Of a stretch of 64,000 bases of DNA, positions 45,691 to 54,642 are shown piece by piece. The notes beneath the pieces were generated by a model, which saw only the letters and a program-made list of their open reading frames with translations, ran no database searches and was not told the origin of the DNA. The translations under genes were made by a program, and so were the position numbers. Where the stretch lies: contig NZ_JAMQGP010000002.1 of assembly GCF_023703465.1 (NCBI RefSeq), positions 62,001 to 126,000 on the forward strand, given 5' to 3'. The stretch's first letter is position 1; each line of letters begins with the position of its first letter. This DNA is from Echinimonas agarilytica. GTDB lineage: Bacteria > Pseudomonadota > Gammaproteobacteria > Enterobacterales > Neiellaceae.

Positions 45691-46431
45691 ATGTTTAAGT
45701 GGTTACACCCCTACGCAAAATCTGAAAATCTCTATCGCCTTAGCGGCAAATTTTTGCTCTGGTTTGGTTGGTTAGGCTTTATTGGTGCAGTTGTTGGCAC
45801 CATTTGGGGGCTAGGTTTTACGCCTGCCGACTACCAGCAGGGCGATAGTTTCCGAATTATTTATGTGCATGTGCCAATGGCGATGATGTCTATGGGGGGA
45901 TACCTAGGAATGGCTATTGCTGCTTTTATTGGCGTTGTTTGGCAACAAAAGCATTCAGACATGATGGTCATGGCGATTGCTCCAATTGGCGCGATTTATA
46001 CATTCTTGGCGTTATTTACCGGTGCAGCCTGGGGCAAGCCAATGTGGGGAACCTGGTGGATTTGGGACGCGCGTCTCACCTCAGAGCTGATCTTGTTGTT
46101 TTTGTATTTAGGGGTAATGGCTTTGTATAACGCTTATAGCGACAAGCGAAGTGGCGCTCGTGCTGCTGGTATTTTGGCGATGGTTGGCGTTATTAATTTA
46201 CCGATTATTCATTATTCGGTGGAGTGGTGGAATACACTGCATCAAGGCGCAACCATTACTAAATTCGCTAAGCCGTCTATGGATACGAGCATGTTGTGGC
46301 CATTGCTCATCAATGTGCTGGCGTTTGGGTTATTGCTAGGGGCGCTTGCTCTGATGCGCTTAAGAAACGACTTGTTGCGAACGGAGGGACATCGGCCTTG
46401 GGTTCAAAAAATTGTAGAGGGAGAAAACTAA
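45691..46431 (+). CDS. ccmC: Heme handling protein CcmC
   Basis: 246 residues, six membrane helices, tryptophan-rich heme motif WGTWWIWDARLTSELIL. It loads heme on CcmE. Its stop shares a base with the ccmD start (TAATG). Confidence 0.97.
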   Translation: MFKWLHPYAKSENLYRLSGKFLLWFGWLGFIGAVVGTIWGLGFTPADYQQGDSFRIIYVHVPMAMMSMGGYLGMAIAAFIGVVWQQKHSDMMVMAIAPIGAIYTFLALFTGAAWGKPMWGTWWIWDARLTSELILLFLYLGVMALYNAYSDKRSGARAAGILAMVGVINLPIIHYSVEWWNTLHQGATITKFAKPSMDTSMLWPLLINVLAFGLLLGALALMRLRNDLLRTEGHRPWVQKIVEGEN

Positions 46432-46637
46432 TGTTTTTTGATTCCATGAGTGAATTTTGGCATATGGGAGGGTATGGCTTCTATGTGTGGTTGTCATTTG
46501 GTGCAACTTTAATTTGTTTCGTTGGCGCATGGGCTCACACCGTTTATACCCGTAAGAAGATCATTGCAGGCGTGCGTTCTTTTCAAGAACGTCGTGCCCG
46601 TAGAAAGTCAGCAGCTAAAACAGAGAGAGTGTTATGA
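46431..46637 (+). CDS. ccmD: Heme exporter protein CcmD
   Basis: 68 residues: an N-terminal membrane helix preceded by [14 protein letters not shown], then a basic tail. The ATG lies within the ccmC stop, and the frame overlaps ccmE by 4 bases. It stabilises the CcmC-CcmE complex. A longer reading of this frame beginning inside ccmC is not needed. Confidence 0.93.
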   Translation: MFFDSMSEFWHMGGYGFYVWLSFGATLICFVGAWAHTVYTRKKIIAGVRSFQERRARRKSAAKTERVL

Positions 46638-47116
46638 ACCCAAGACGCCAAAAAAGATTGATTACCAGTATTGCAGTGATCTGCGGCCTGGGGATTGCTG
46701 TGGGCTTTATTCTCTTCTCAATGAAACAGAATATTGACCTGTTTTACACGCCAAGTGAGATCATCAATGGTAAAAATGAAACTGGGATTAAGCCCAGTGT
46801 GGGGCAGCGTTTACGAATTGGTGGCATGGTGGTGGCGGGCACAGTGGTTAGAGATGACAACTCTTTGAATGTGCAATTTGATCTGATTGATACGGGCCCT
46901 ACAGTCACGGTGACGTTCGACAAAATTCTGCCCGACTTGTTCCGAGAAGGTCAGGGCATTGTTGCCAACGGCGTACTGGTGGACGCCACAACAATTAAAG
47001 CTGACGAAGTATTAGCAAAACATGATGAAGAATACATGCCGCCTGACGTTGCCAAAGCGGTGGGCAAAGTACATCCAAATGGTGTTGGAAATAAAGCTAA
47101 AGAAGGGAGTTATTAA
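46634..47116 (+). CDS. ccmE: Heme chaperone CcmE
   Basis: 160 residues. One membrane anchor (about 9-30), OB-fold domain, and the heme-binding His H130 in [10 protein letters not shown]. It carries heme to the CcmF ligase. Confidence 0.97.
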   Translation: MNPRRQKRLITSIAVICGLGIAVGFILFSMKQNIDLFYTPSEIINGKNETGIKPSVGQRLRIGGMVVAGTVVRDDNSLNVQFDLIDTGPTVTVTFDKILPDLFREGQGIVANGVLVDATTIKADEVLAKHDEEYMPPDVAKAVGKVHPNGVGNKAKEGSY

Positions 47117-47119
47117 TAC

Positions 47120-49105
47120 ATGATTGCTGAATGGGGCCATGTGGCACTGATTTTAGCGTTAGCTATTTCAGTGCTGACCGCGATAATTCCTCTCGTTGGA
47201 GCAAGCAAGGGCTGGAACAACTGGATGCAGTTGGCTAGACCGTTGTCTCAAATGCAATTTGTTTTGGTCGCATTAGCTTTTGCTGCATTGTGCTATGCAT
47301 TTTTGCAGGACGACTTCACCATTAGCTACGTTGCGCAAAACTCGAATTCTAAATTACCCTGGTTTTATAAATTATCTGCTGTTTGGGGAGCTCATGAGGG
47401 CTCTTTGCTACTTTGGATCTTGATGCTCACAGGTTGGCAAGGCGCGGTATCTATTTTTAGTCGAGGCTTGCCTTTAATTGCCGTAGCGCGAGTATTGGCA
47501 GTGATGGGGATGATCTCGTTCGGTTTTTTAGCGTTCATTCAATTCACATCAAACCCATTTGAAACCTTATTGCCGTTCTACCCTGTGGACGGACGTGACC
47601 TTAATCCTCTGCTACAAGATATTGGTTTGATCATGCATCCTCCCATGCTTTATATGGGCTACGTAGGATTTGCTGTTGCCTTCGCATTTGCAATTGCAGC
47701 CTTGTTGTCGGGACAGCTTGATGCAGCGTGGGCTCGCTGGTCTCGTCCTTGGACAATGGCTGCTTGGATCAGTTTGACTATTGGCATTGCGTTAGGCAGC
47801 TGGTGGGCCTACTACGAGCTTGGTTGGGGCGGTTGGTGGTTTTGGGATCCAGTAGAAAATGCATCGTTTATGCCGTGGCTGGCTGGTACCGCTTTGATTC
47901 ATTCATTGGCTGTGTGCGAAAAACGTGGCGTGTTTAAGTTGTGGACGGTGCTTCTTGCACTATCTGCTTTCTCTTTAAGCTTGCTCGGAACTTTCTTAGT
48001 CCGTTCAGGTGTATTGGTATCGGTGCATGCCTTTGCCAGTGATCCGAGCCGGGGCCTATTTATTCTGGCTTTCTTATTTATCGTGATTGGTGGTTCGTTA
48101 AGTCTCTTTGCGTGGCGCGGTGCAGCCATTAAAAGTCGCGGCAAATATGAAGTAGTGAGCCGAGAAACCATGCTCATAGGCAATAACCTATTGTTGGTGA
48201 CCTCTACGCTTGTGGTGCTGATTGGTACCATTTGGCCATTGATCCACAAAGAATTGGGATGGGGCACAATTTCGGTGGGCCCTCCATTCTTTAATTTGTT
48301 GTTTTCGATATTGATTGTGCCGTTTGTCTTCTTGCTAGGTGTTGGGCCTCTATCGCGTTGGCGCAGACAAAGTGGGTCACAGCTTCGCAATCGCCTGTTG
48401 TTTGCGGGCGGCTTAAGTGTGACCGCAGGCCTCGGGTTAAACGCCATGTTTGGACGTGTTGAAGAGTTTCACGCAGCATTGGGTATTATACTCGGCTTAT
48501 GGGTGGTGATCTGTACCATTCAAGAGTTGCTGACTCATCAGAAAGGCAATATGAGCCTCTTTAAAGCATTGTCGAAGCTCACCCGAAGTCATTGGGCCAT
48601 GGTCATAGGTCATTTAGGCTTTGCCGTGAGTATTGTGGGCATTGCACTGACAAGCGCTTATACCACAGAGCACGACGTAAGAATGCAGCCAGGCGATGTT
48701 GAGCCGATGGCCAGCTACACTGTCCGTTTTGACGAAACTTACGAGCTTGATGGACCCAACTATCGAGGTACTGCAGGCGAGTTTTCTGTATTTGATGGTG
48801 ATCGTTTAGTGACGACCTTACATGCTGAAAAACGCCAATATCTAGCATCCGGTTCAATCATGACTGAGGCCGCCATTGACGCCGGATTGTTCCGCGACCT
48901 ATTCATCGCTCTGGGCGAACCTCTTGGGGGTGATGCATGGGCTGTGCGGTTGCATTATAAGCCTTTCATCCGTTGGATTTGGCTTGGTGCATTAATCATG
49001 TCGTTTGCAGGTTGTTTAGCGATTGCTGATAAACGTTACCGACTGGCGCGCAGGCAACCCGAGGACGAGCCTGTAGCACAACCTGTAGAGGCTCCGAACT
49101 CATGA
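47120..49105 (+). CDS. ccmF: Cytochrome c heme lyase CcmF
   Basis: 661 residues, about 15 membrane helices, with the WWD domain (GGWWFWDPVENASFMPWL) and the periplasmic loop near the end. It joins heme to apocytochrome c with CcmH and CcmI. It overlaps ccmG by 4 bases. Confidence 0.97.
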   Translation: MIAEWGHVALILALAISVLTAIIPLVGASKGWNNWMQLARPLSQMQFVLVALAFAALCYAFLQDDFTISYVAQNSNSKLPWFYKLSAVWGAHEGSLLLWILMLTGWQGAVSIFSRGLPLIAVARVLAVMGMISFGFLAFIQFTSNPFETLLPFYPVDGRDLNPLLQDIGLIMHPPMLYMGYVGFAVAFAFAIAALLSGQLDAAWARWSRPWTMAAWISLTIGIALGSWWAYYELGWGGWWFWDPVENASFMPWLAGTALIHSLAVCEKRGVFKLWTVLLALSAFSLSLLGTFLVRSGVLVSVHAFASDPSRGLFILAFLFIVIGGSLSLFAWRGAAIKSRGKYEVVSRETMLIGNNLLLVTSTLVVLIGTIWPLIHKELGWGTISVGPPFFNLLFSILIVPFVFLLGVGPLSRWRRQSGSQLRNRLLFAGGLSVTAGLGLNAMFGRVEEFHAALGIILGLWVVICTIQELLTHQKGNMSLFKALSKLTRSHWAMVIGHLGFAVSIVGIALTSAYTTEHDVRMQPGDVEPMASYTVRFDETYELDGPNYRGTAGEFSVFDGDRLVTTLHAEKRQYLASGSIMTEAAIDAGLFRDLFIALGEPLGGDAWAVRLHYKPFIRWIWLGALIMSFAGCLAIADKRYRLARRQPEDEPVAQPVEAPNS

Positions 49106-49644
49106 ATAAGCGCCTTATATTGCTCGTTCCCCTTGCATGCTTTTTGTTTGTAGGGGCGTTTTTCTACACGGCCTTGTTTTCCGACCCAAGAGAGTTGGAA
49201 TCGGCATTGGTGGGTAAGCCCGTGCCAGAATTTGAGTTGCCTGACTTACTCAACCCTTCAAGGCAGTTAACAAAACAAAGTTTTGGCGAAGGCCATTATC
49301 TGATCAATGTTTGGGCAACATGGTGTCCTACCTGCCGAGCAGAACATGAATACCTGAATAAGTTGGCAAAACTTGGTGTGAAGATTGTGGGAATTAACTA
49401 CAAAGATGAACCGGCCAAAGCTCGAGTTTGGTTAGAACAACTTGGCGACCCTTATGTACTGAATGTTCAGGATTATAAAGGGGACCTCGCCATTGACCTT
49501 GGCGTGTACGGTGCTCCAGAAACTTATGTTGTCGATACCAATGGCATTATTGTTTATCGTCATGTGGGTGATGTTAACGAACGAGTTTGGCGCGATAAAC
49601 TGGCCGAAAAGTACCGCGAAGCAGGAGAAGTGAATGAGCTTTAA
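49102..49644 (+). CDS. ccmG: Periplasmic thioredoxin CcmG (DsbE)
   Basis: 180 residues. N-terminal membrane anchor and thioredoxin fold with the redox pair C75-P-T-C78 (ATWCPTCRAEH). It reduces CcmH or apocytochrome. It overlaps ccmH by 11 bases. Confidence 0.96.
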   Translation: MNKRLILLVPLACFLFVGAFFYTALFSDPRELESALVGKPVPEFELPDLLNPSRQLTKQSFGEGHYLINVWATWCPTCRAEHEYLNKLAKLGVKIVGINYKDEPAKARVWLEQLGDPYVLNVQDYKGDLAIDLGVYGAPETYVVDTNGIIVYRHVGDVNERVWRDKLAEKYREAGEVNEL

Positions 49645-50119
49645 CCGCTTAATATCGATTGGCTTTGCCGCCACGTTAGGTCTGATATCTTTGTCTGCCA
49701 ATGCGACCATTGATGCCTACCCTTTTCAGGACGAAAGCAAGGAAGCTGAGTTTAAAGAGCTTATCAACGAGCTACGCTGTCCCAAATGCCAAAACCAAAC
49801 CATCTCTGACTCCGATGCTGGTCTGGCAAAAGACCTAAAAGACAAAACTTATGAAATGGTGCAAGAAGGCGCAACCAAGCGCGAAGTGATTGGTTATATG
49901 GTTGATCGCTATGGTAATTTTGTGCATTACCAACCACCGGTTCAAAGTTCTACCTGGGTACTTTGGTATGGCCCATTTGCATTCATGCTGGTGGCATTTA
50001 TCGCCATTGTTGTGGTTATTCGCCAGCGCGGAAAAACCACAACATCAACCGTCGAATTGTCAGCGCAAGAAAAAGCACGTTTGGACGAACTAATGAAAAA
50101 GGATGACTCCAAGTCATGA
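49634..50119 (+). CDS. ccmH: Cytochrome c maturation protein CcmH
   Basis: 161 residues. Signal peptide, the redox motif LRC49-PKC52-QNQTI, and a C-terminal membrane helix (about 103-124). It presents reduced apocytochrome to CcmF. Confidence 0.95.
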   Translation: MSFNRLISIGFAATLGLISLSANATIDAYPFQDESKEAEFKELINELRCPKCQNQTISDSDAGLAKDLKDKTYEMVQEGATKREVIGYMVDRYGNFVHYQPPVQSSTWVLWYGPFAFMLVAFIAIVVVIRQRGKTTTSTVELSAQEKARLDELMKKDDSKS

Positions 50120-51414
50120 TGGTATTTTGGATTGGCGCATTAGTATTGTTGGCATTAGCGCTAGTGCCATTTTTGTTCAACGCGAGTAAACCCAAAGTAG
50201 GCGAGAACAATACACAGTTGGCTTTGAATAAACGTATATTTAACCAACGCTTGGCTGAGCTACAAAAACAAAAAGACAGTGGAGATATATCAGAAGCTGA
50301 TTTCGAGCAACTCAATGCAGAGCTACAAGCGGGCTTATTGGATGATACCGAAACGATGGATGTTCCCGCCTCTGAGCAAGATGGCTCCATGCGGCCAATT
50401 TGGGCTCTATCAGCCGTTATTTTTGCCGCGGCGATTGCTTTGTATGTTGGCATGGGCAATTACCAGAAAGTAGAAAATTGGCAAACCGCCATGACAAACA
50501 TGCCACAATTGGCAGAAAAGCTCATGGGGCCAGACGCTGCCAATATGTCTCAAGAGGAACTTGAACAGTTTGCATTAGCTCTACGTACCAAGCTTAAAGA
50601 GAATGGCGATGACGCTATGGGTTGGTTGCTGTTTGGACGCATTCAAATGTCTTTCGGACGAATCAATGAAGCGACTGAAGCCTTTGTTGAAGCGTTGCAT
50701 CTAGCTCCTGACAATAAAGCGGCGAATCTAAGCTATGCCAAAGCATTGGCGATGACTGGCGATGAAGGCAAAATGGCTTACGCCCAGAGTGTGTACAAGC
50801 GTTTGTTAAAGCAGTCGCCTGAAGATCTAGATATCTTAAGTGAGCAAGCCTTTACCCTGTTCGAGATGGGAGATCAACAAGGCGCTTTTGCAAGCTGGCA
50901 GCGAATGCTTGAAATCCTGCCAAGCGATCATCCGCGTCATGCTCAAATCACTCGCACATTGGCAATGATTAAAGGAAGTGCGGCAGGAGATGGTCCTCAT
51001 GGTACCGTTGCCCACCCCGCTGCTGAGGCAGCTCCGCCCGAGCCGGTTGCAAAAGAACAGGGTGTTGCTGATGCACTGAGCGTCACCGTCACAGTTGATG
51101 TTGCTCCTGGAGTTGACTTACCTGACAATGCATTTTTGGTGGTTTTTGCCAGAGCGGTGAGTGGTCCACCCATGCCTATGGCAGTAAAACGAATGGAGTT
51201 GCCAGCTTTGCCGGTCTCTATTACTCTTAGCCAATCCGATGCAATGATGGAAAATTATCAGCTCGGCACCGTTGAACCATTTGAGATTGTTGCCAAAGTT
51301 GCAATGAGCGCAAATGTTGCCACGGCTCAAAGTGAATTGGAAAGCGTCAGCAAAGGGTTGACCAAAGCCGATCTACCAACGTCTGTGAATTTGACGTTGA
51401 GAACACCGCAATAG
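50116..51414 (+). CDS. ccmI: Apocytochrome chaperone CcmI (TPR protein)
   Basis: 432 residues. Two N-terminal membrane helices (about 3-20 and 95-113) with a leucine-zipper-like loop between them, TPR units (about 150-285) and a C-terminal periplasmic domain. It captures the C-terminus of apocytochromes. It closes the ccm operon. Confidence 0.93.
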   Translation: MMVFWIGALVLLALALVPFLFNASKPKVGENNTQLALNKRIFNQRLAELQKQKDSGDISEADFEQLNAELQAGLLDDTETMDVPASEQDGSMRPIWALSAVIFAAAIALYVGMGNYQKVENWQTAMTNMPQLAEKLMGPDAANMSQEELEQFALALRTKLKENGDDAMGWLLFGRIQMSFGRINEATEAFVEALHLAPDNKAANLSYAKALAMTGDEGKMAYAQSVYKRLLKQSPEDLDILSEQAFTLFEMGDQQGAFASWQRMLEILPSDHPRHAQITRTLAMIKGSAAGDGPHGTVAHPAAEAAPPEPVAKEQGVADALSVTVTVDVAPGVDLPDNAFLVVFARAVSGPPMPMAVKRMELPALPVSITLSQSDAMMENYQLGTVEPFEIVAKVAMSANVATAQSELESVSKGLTKADLPTSVNLTLRTPQ

Positions 51415-51427
51415 CAATAGGATTGCC

Positions 51428-52243
51428 ATGAACAATATATCCAGAGTGCTGCTTGCATCAGCGCTCTGTTTGTCATTTGTAACTTCGGTTAAGGCCGGTT
51501 ACGAAAATGCTGCGCTTCAAAAAGAGCAAGAGGCGCGTTTAGAAGCGATTTATGCCAATCGTATCTATGACAATCGAGATCCACTTGAAGATTTAAACCG
51601 GGTCATTTTTGATTTCAACTTCAATGTACTAGACAAGTATATTTACCGTCCAACAACCGTGTTCTACATTGATTACGTGCCAGATTTTGGTAAAGAAGGC
51701 ATTAACAATGTGATTCGGAATATCGATGAACCTTCTTCCGCTGTGAATAATGTATTGCAAGGAAATTGGTCAGATTCGGCCAACAATGTTGGCCGATTTG
51801 CGATTAATACAACTGTTGGACTAGTAGGCTTTATCGACGTTGCCAGTTATATGGGGATGGAACGGAAGCTCGATGAGTTTGGGGAAGTGTTGGGTCATTA
51901 TGGTGTTGATGATGGGCCCTATCTCATGCTGCCTGTGATCGGCCCCTCATCGGTTCGAGAAGAAGTGGGTGATTACGTTGATGACTTGTATTGGCCGTTG
52001 TCGACTCTGAGCTTCTGGCCTAAGCTATTAAGATGGGGCTTTAAAGGACTGTATACGCGTGCTCAGCTCATTGACCAAGAGCAAATGTTGTATAACAGCC
52101 TTGACCCTTATTCGTTCGTTAAAGAAGGTTATTTTCAATATATGCGCTATCGCGTGTATGACGGCAAGCTTCCTGAAGTGGAGCCTGAAAATGACGACTT
52201 TCTTGACGACTATTTAGATGAAATAGACTCGGCTGAATTCTGA
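51428..52243 (+). CDS. mlaA: MlaA/VacJ family outer-membrane lipid-asymmetry protein, without lipobox
   Basis: 271 residues. The body matches MlaA: DPLEDLNRVIFDFN, LDKYIYRPTT, FGEVLGHYGVDDGPYLMLPVIGPSSVRE. MlaA removes misplaced phospholipids from the outer leaflet and is normally a lipoprotein. Here the signal peptide ends ...SFVTSVKAG with no Cys at a lipobox (the Cys at residue 14 is inside the hydrophobic core), so type I cleavage is predicted. Start is 13 bases after ccmI. Confidence 0.9.
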   Translation: MNNISRVLLASALCLSFVTSVKAGYENAALQKEQEARLEAIYANRIYDNRDPLEDLNRVIFDFNFNVLDKYIYRPTTVFYIDYVPDFGKEGINNVIRNIDEPSSAVNNVLQGNWSDSANNVGRFAINTTVGLVGFIDVASYMGMERKLDEFGEVLGHYGVDDGPYLMLPVIGPSSVREEVGDYVDDLYWPLSTLSFWPKLLRWGFKGLYTRAQLIDQEQMLYNSLDPYSFVKEGYFQYMRYRVYDGKLPEVEPENDDFLDDYLDEIDSAEF

Positions 52244-52276
52244 TTTAATCAGAGTCGGGCTTTATCGGAGATCACG

Positions 52277-53425
52277 TTGGTTACATCCAAAAAAATGTCC
52301 AAAGGCTGTGTTCTTATCATAGATAAAGACCCTGTATTTATCCGCGGATGCTCGGAGTTTTTAACCTCACAAGGCTATGTGGTTGAAGCCGCTATGAATA
52401 CACAAGATGCTTTAACTTTGTTTGAAGACGAACATCCTGATGCAGTATTTTGTGAATTAGAATTTAATGAAATGCACGGCATTGATTTGCTTGTGCAGTT
52501 GCGTAAAAGTCATCCGCATGTGCCCATTATCATGACGTCAGAAGAAGGTCATATGAGTGGGGTTTTATCAGCTTTGCGCCATGGTGCGCATGACTTTATT
52601 ACCAAACCGTTACCTGAACCTTCAGTCTTGTCGCATGCCTTAGAATCGGCATTGGGCAAAGATGATGCTCAACGCATGCAAGACGAAATGGAAATGGCCA
52701 TTAGCGAACTTCGTTATAATCGAGAATCTTTAGAGCAAGATGAGTCGATGGCGAGCTTGTTTCAAGCAAGCCTACTGCCTGAGCAGCAGCTTGATTTAGG
52801 TAAATTCCGTGTATCTTGGCGTATGCCTCTTCGGCCTCAACCGAGTCGTTACTTTCTCGACGTATTTGCACTATCCAGTCAGTATGTGTCTTTTTATATT
52901 GCAGATTTTGGTGAAGACACTCCCGATGCTGCATTTGCAAGTGGGGCGCTAAAAGTCGTATTTAACGAAGCATTTCGTGAATTTGGACACAGCAATAACA
53001 AGTTGCTGGCAAGTCCTGACGGCGTGATGGGGTGGGCGAGTTATTACCTGAAATCATTAGAACTTAAGCAATCACCTGCTTTGATTTATGCCTTACTCGA
53101 CGTTGAAAAAGGTCAAATGCAATGGGCTAGCGCATCCTTCGATAAAGGGCCATATGTTTGGTTAGGAGCGGCAACTCAAACCTTGTCCGATGCTGGACCA
53201 TCTTTACACGATAGCGATGCTTCGGACTATTCCAGCCATGCGTTTATGGTGGAAGAATCGCGTCCATTGGTGTTTAGCCATTTAGAAGGTGAGCAGCTAC
53301 GAATGCTGGCACAGTCTGATGTCAATGGGGCGTTGCCATCTCCGTTGTCAGATGTGTTATCACAACCGTTCGACAACCAGTCAGGCGGCAGAGATGTATT
53401 TAGCCTTGTGGTAGGGCGTCGTTAA
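52277..53425 (+). CDS. RssB-like response regulator with altered receiver and degenerate PP2C-like domain
   Basis: 382 residues from a TTG at 52277 with GGAG 6 bases before it. A receiver domain (about 10-125) is followed by a coiled linker and a SpoIIE/PP2C-like domain (about 165-382) similar in plan to Pseudomonas RssB, which controls turnover or activity of the stress sigma factor. In the receiver the phospho-acceptor is Glu (E60, FCELEFNEMHG) and the second acidic pocket residue is Lys (IIDKDP), while the Lys in TKPLPEP is kept. In the C-terminal domain the usual GGD metal motif is replaced by SRYFLDV. It may therefore act without phosphorylation. The stop overlaps that of the convergent gene. 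Confidence 0.78.
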   Translation: MVTSKKMSKGCVLIIDKDPVFIRGCSEFLTSQGYVVEAAMNTQDALTLFEDEHPDAVFCELEFNEMHGIDLLVQLRKSHPHVPIIMTSEEGHMSGVLSALRHGAHDFITKPLPEPSVLSHALESALGKDDAQRMQDEMEMAISELRYNRESLEQDESMASLFQASLLPEQQLDLGKFRVSWRMPLRPQPSRYFLDVFALSSQYVSFYIADFGEDTPDAAFASGALKVVFNEAFREFGHSNNKLLASPDGVMGWASYYLKSLELKQSPALIYALLDVEKGQMQWASASFDKGPYVWLGAATQTLSDAGPSLHDSDASDYSSHAFMVEESRPLVFSHLEGEQLRMLAQSDVNGALPSPLSDVLSQPFDNQSGGRDVFSLVVGRR

Positions 53426-53748
53426 TCGTCACCTTCATTTTCTTCGGTATTTCTATTCCGGTTAAATTCGTCAATAGCCTTATCCCAATGAGGTCCGGCA
53501 AAGCTAATTTGTATGGGACGCGTGACAATTCCGAATCCAATCAATACAAAAATTATTGCAATCACGGCCTGCCAAGGGGCCAATTGAGCTAGCGCTAAAA
53601 ATGGTGGCACAATAATGGCTAATTTGATCAGGTTGAGCCCTACTTTTTCCACTGCAGAAAGGCGTTTTAGCGCTAAATTTAGAATCGCAACTCGATCTAA
53701 TGGCTTGAAACGGGCAAGGGCAGGAACCTTATTTAACGAAAGATACAT
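53422..53748 (-). CDS. Small membrane protein of unknown function
   Basis: 108 residues. Basic N-terminus (1-40), two close hydrophobic stretches (about 38-58 and 62-80), acidic Asn/Glu tail. I recognise no named family with certainty; it may be one of the conserved small proteins of Alteromonadales. Its stop TAA overlaps the stop of the response regulator (TTAA, 53422-53425). Confidence 0.65.
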   Translation of the reverse strand: MYLSLNKVPALARFKPLDRVAILNLALKRLSAVEKVGLNLIKLAIIVPPFLALAQLAPWQAVIAIIFVLIGFGIVTRPIQISFAGPHWDKAIDEFNRNRNTEENEGDD

Positions 53749-53882
53749 GACTTAATTCTCATTTTGCAGCATGGGTAACGCGTGCCGCACAGGATATCGG
53801 TTGTTCCAATAGGCGACAACCTAAAGCAATGCTTAAATCATGTATAAGAGGTTTTCTGTAAAAAGGATCGCAGATATCTGTG
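53749..53882. other. Short non-coding gap
   Basis: A/T-rich spacer upstream of the small membrane protein gene (minus strand). It probably holds its promoter; nothing else is evident. Confidence 0.4.
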
Positions 53883-53917
53883 AAAAAGTGATTCGACCTG
53901 TTCAAAGTCAGGCCGAA
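53883..53917 (-). terminator. Terminator of the peroxiredoxin gene
   Basis: On the minus strand a 9-bp stem TTCGGCCTG/CAGGTCGAA with one G-T pair and an 8-base loop, followed within a few bases by TTTTT. It lies 11 bases after the stop codon. Confidence 0.7.
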
Positions 53918-53927
53918 CCTCTCGTTG

Positions 53928-54563
53928 TTATTTGGTTAACGCGAGCTTTGCTGCAAGTTTTAATACTTCAGGTTCTACACGAGCCTTGTAGTTTGGGTTC
54001 ACATATTGAAATTGAACAATACCTTGGGTGTTAAAAACGTAAGCTGCGGGTACTGGCAATACAATGCGTTTCTCATCACCCCGAGTGACAAATTCCGTTT
54101 GGATGTTGTTGCGGTACATGGTGGCAACTTTGTCGGATAAAAAGAATCCTAAACCGAATGCTGTGGTCGCGTCTAAATTGCGGTCAGATAGAAGTGTGTA
54201 GCTGAGCTTTTTGTCAGCAATGCTGGCTTTCAAATCTACTGGTTTATCAGGTGAAATACCAATCAGTTGATAACCCATAGCTTGCAAATCAGCTTCAATC
54301 GTTTGCAGTTGGCTCATTTGCATTGTGCAAAATGGGCACCAGCCACCACGATAAAAAAACACGATGGTGGGTTTAGTCTTTACTAATTCTGCCAGCGCCA
54401 CTGGGGTGCCATCTACATCGTTGAGCGTCACATTGGGAACCGCTTCGCCATTTAAAAGCGGTGCAATTGTTTCTGCCGACTCGGCGATGGTCGGAATTGC
54501 AGCGTGAGCATGCAATGACAACAATAATGCAAAAGGAATGATAAGTTTTTTAATCAGCTTCAT
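53928..54563 (-). CDS. Exported peroxiredoxin-like protein (AhpC/TSA family)
   Basis: 211 residues. Signal peptide (about 1-22, ending AHA) and thioredoxin fold with GGWC76-PFC79, preceded by IVFFYRG and followed by QLQTIEADLQAMGYQLIGIS. The CxxC at this place resembles the PrxQ/redoxin type and suggests peroxide or disulfide chemistry in the periplasm. It follows an unrelated protease gene by 79 bases. Confidence 0.82.
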   Translation of the reverse strand: MKLIKKLIIPFALLLSLHAHAAIPTIAESAETIAPLLNGEAVPNVTLNDVDGTPVALAELVKTKPTIVFFYRGGWCPFCTMQMSQLQTIEADLQAMGYQLIGISPDKPVDLKASIADKKLSYTLLSDRNLDATTAFGLGFFLSDKVATMYRNNIQTEFVTRGDEKRIVLPVPAAYVFNTQGIVQFQYVNPNYKARVEPEVLKLAAKLALTK

Positions 54564-54642
54564 TGAATTATTTTTCCGTAGTCCATTGGATTTTTATGGA
54601 TAAAAAAGCGTACTCGGGAATAGACCGGCAACTCCCTAATAT

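Noticed and set aside
47899-48447. 182-codon frame on the minus strand across ccmF
   Set aside because: Shadow of ccmF, which is complete and conserved throughout this stretch.
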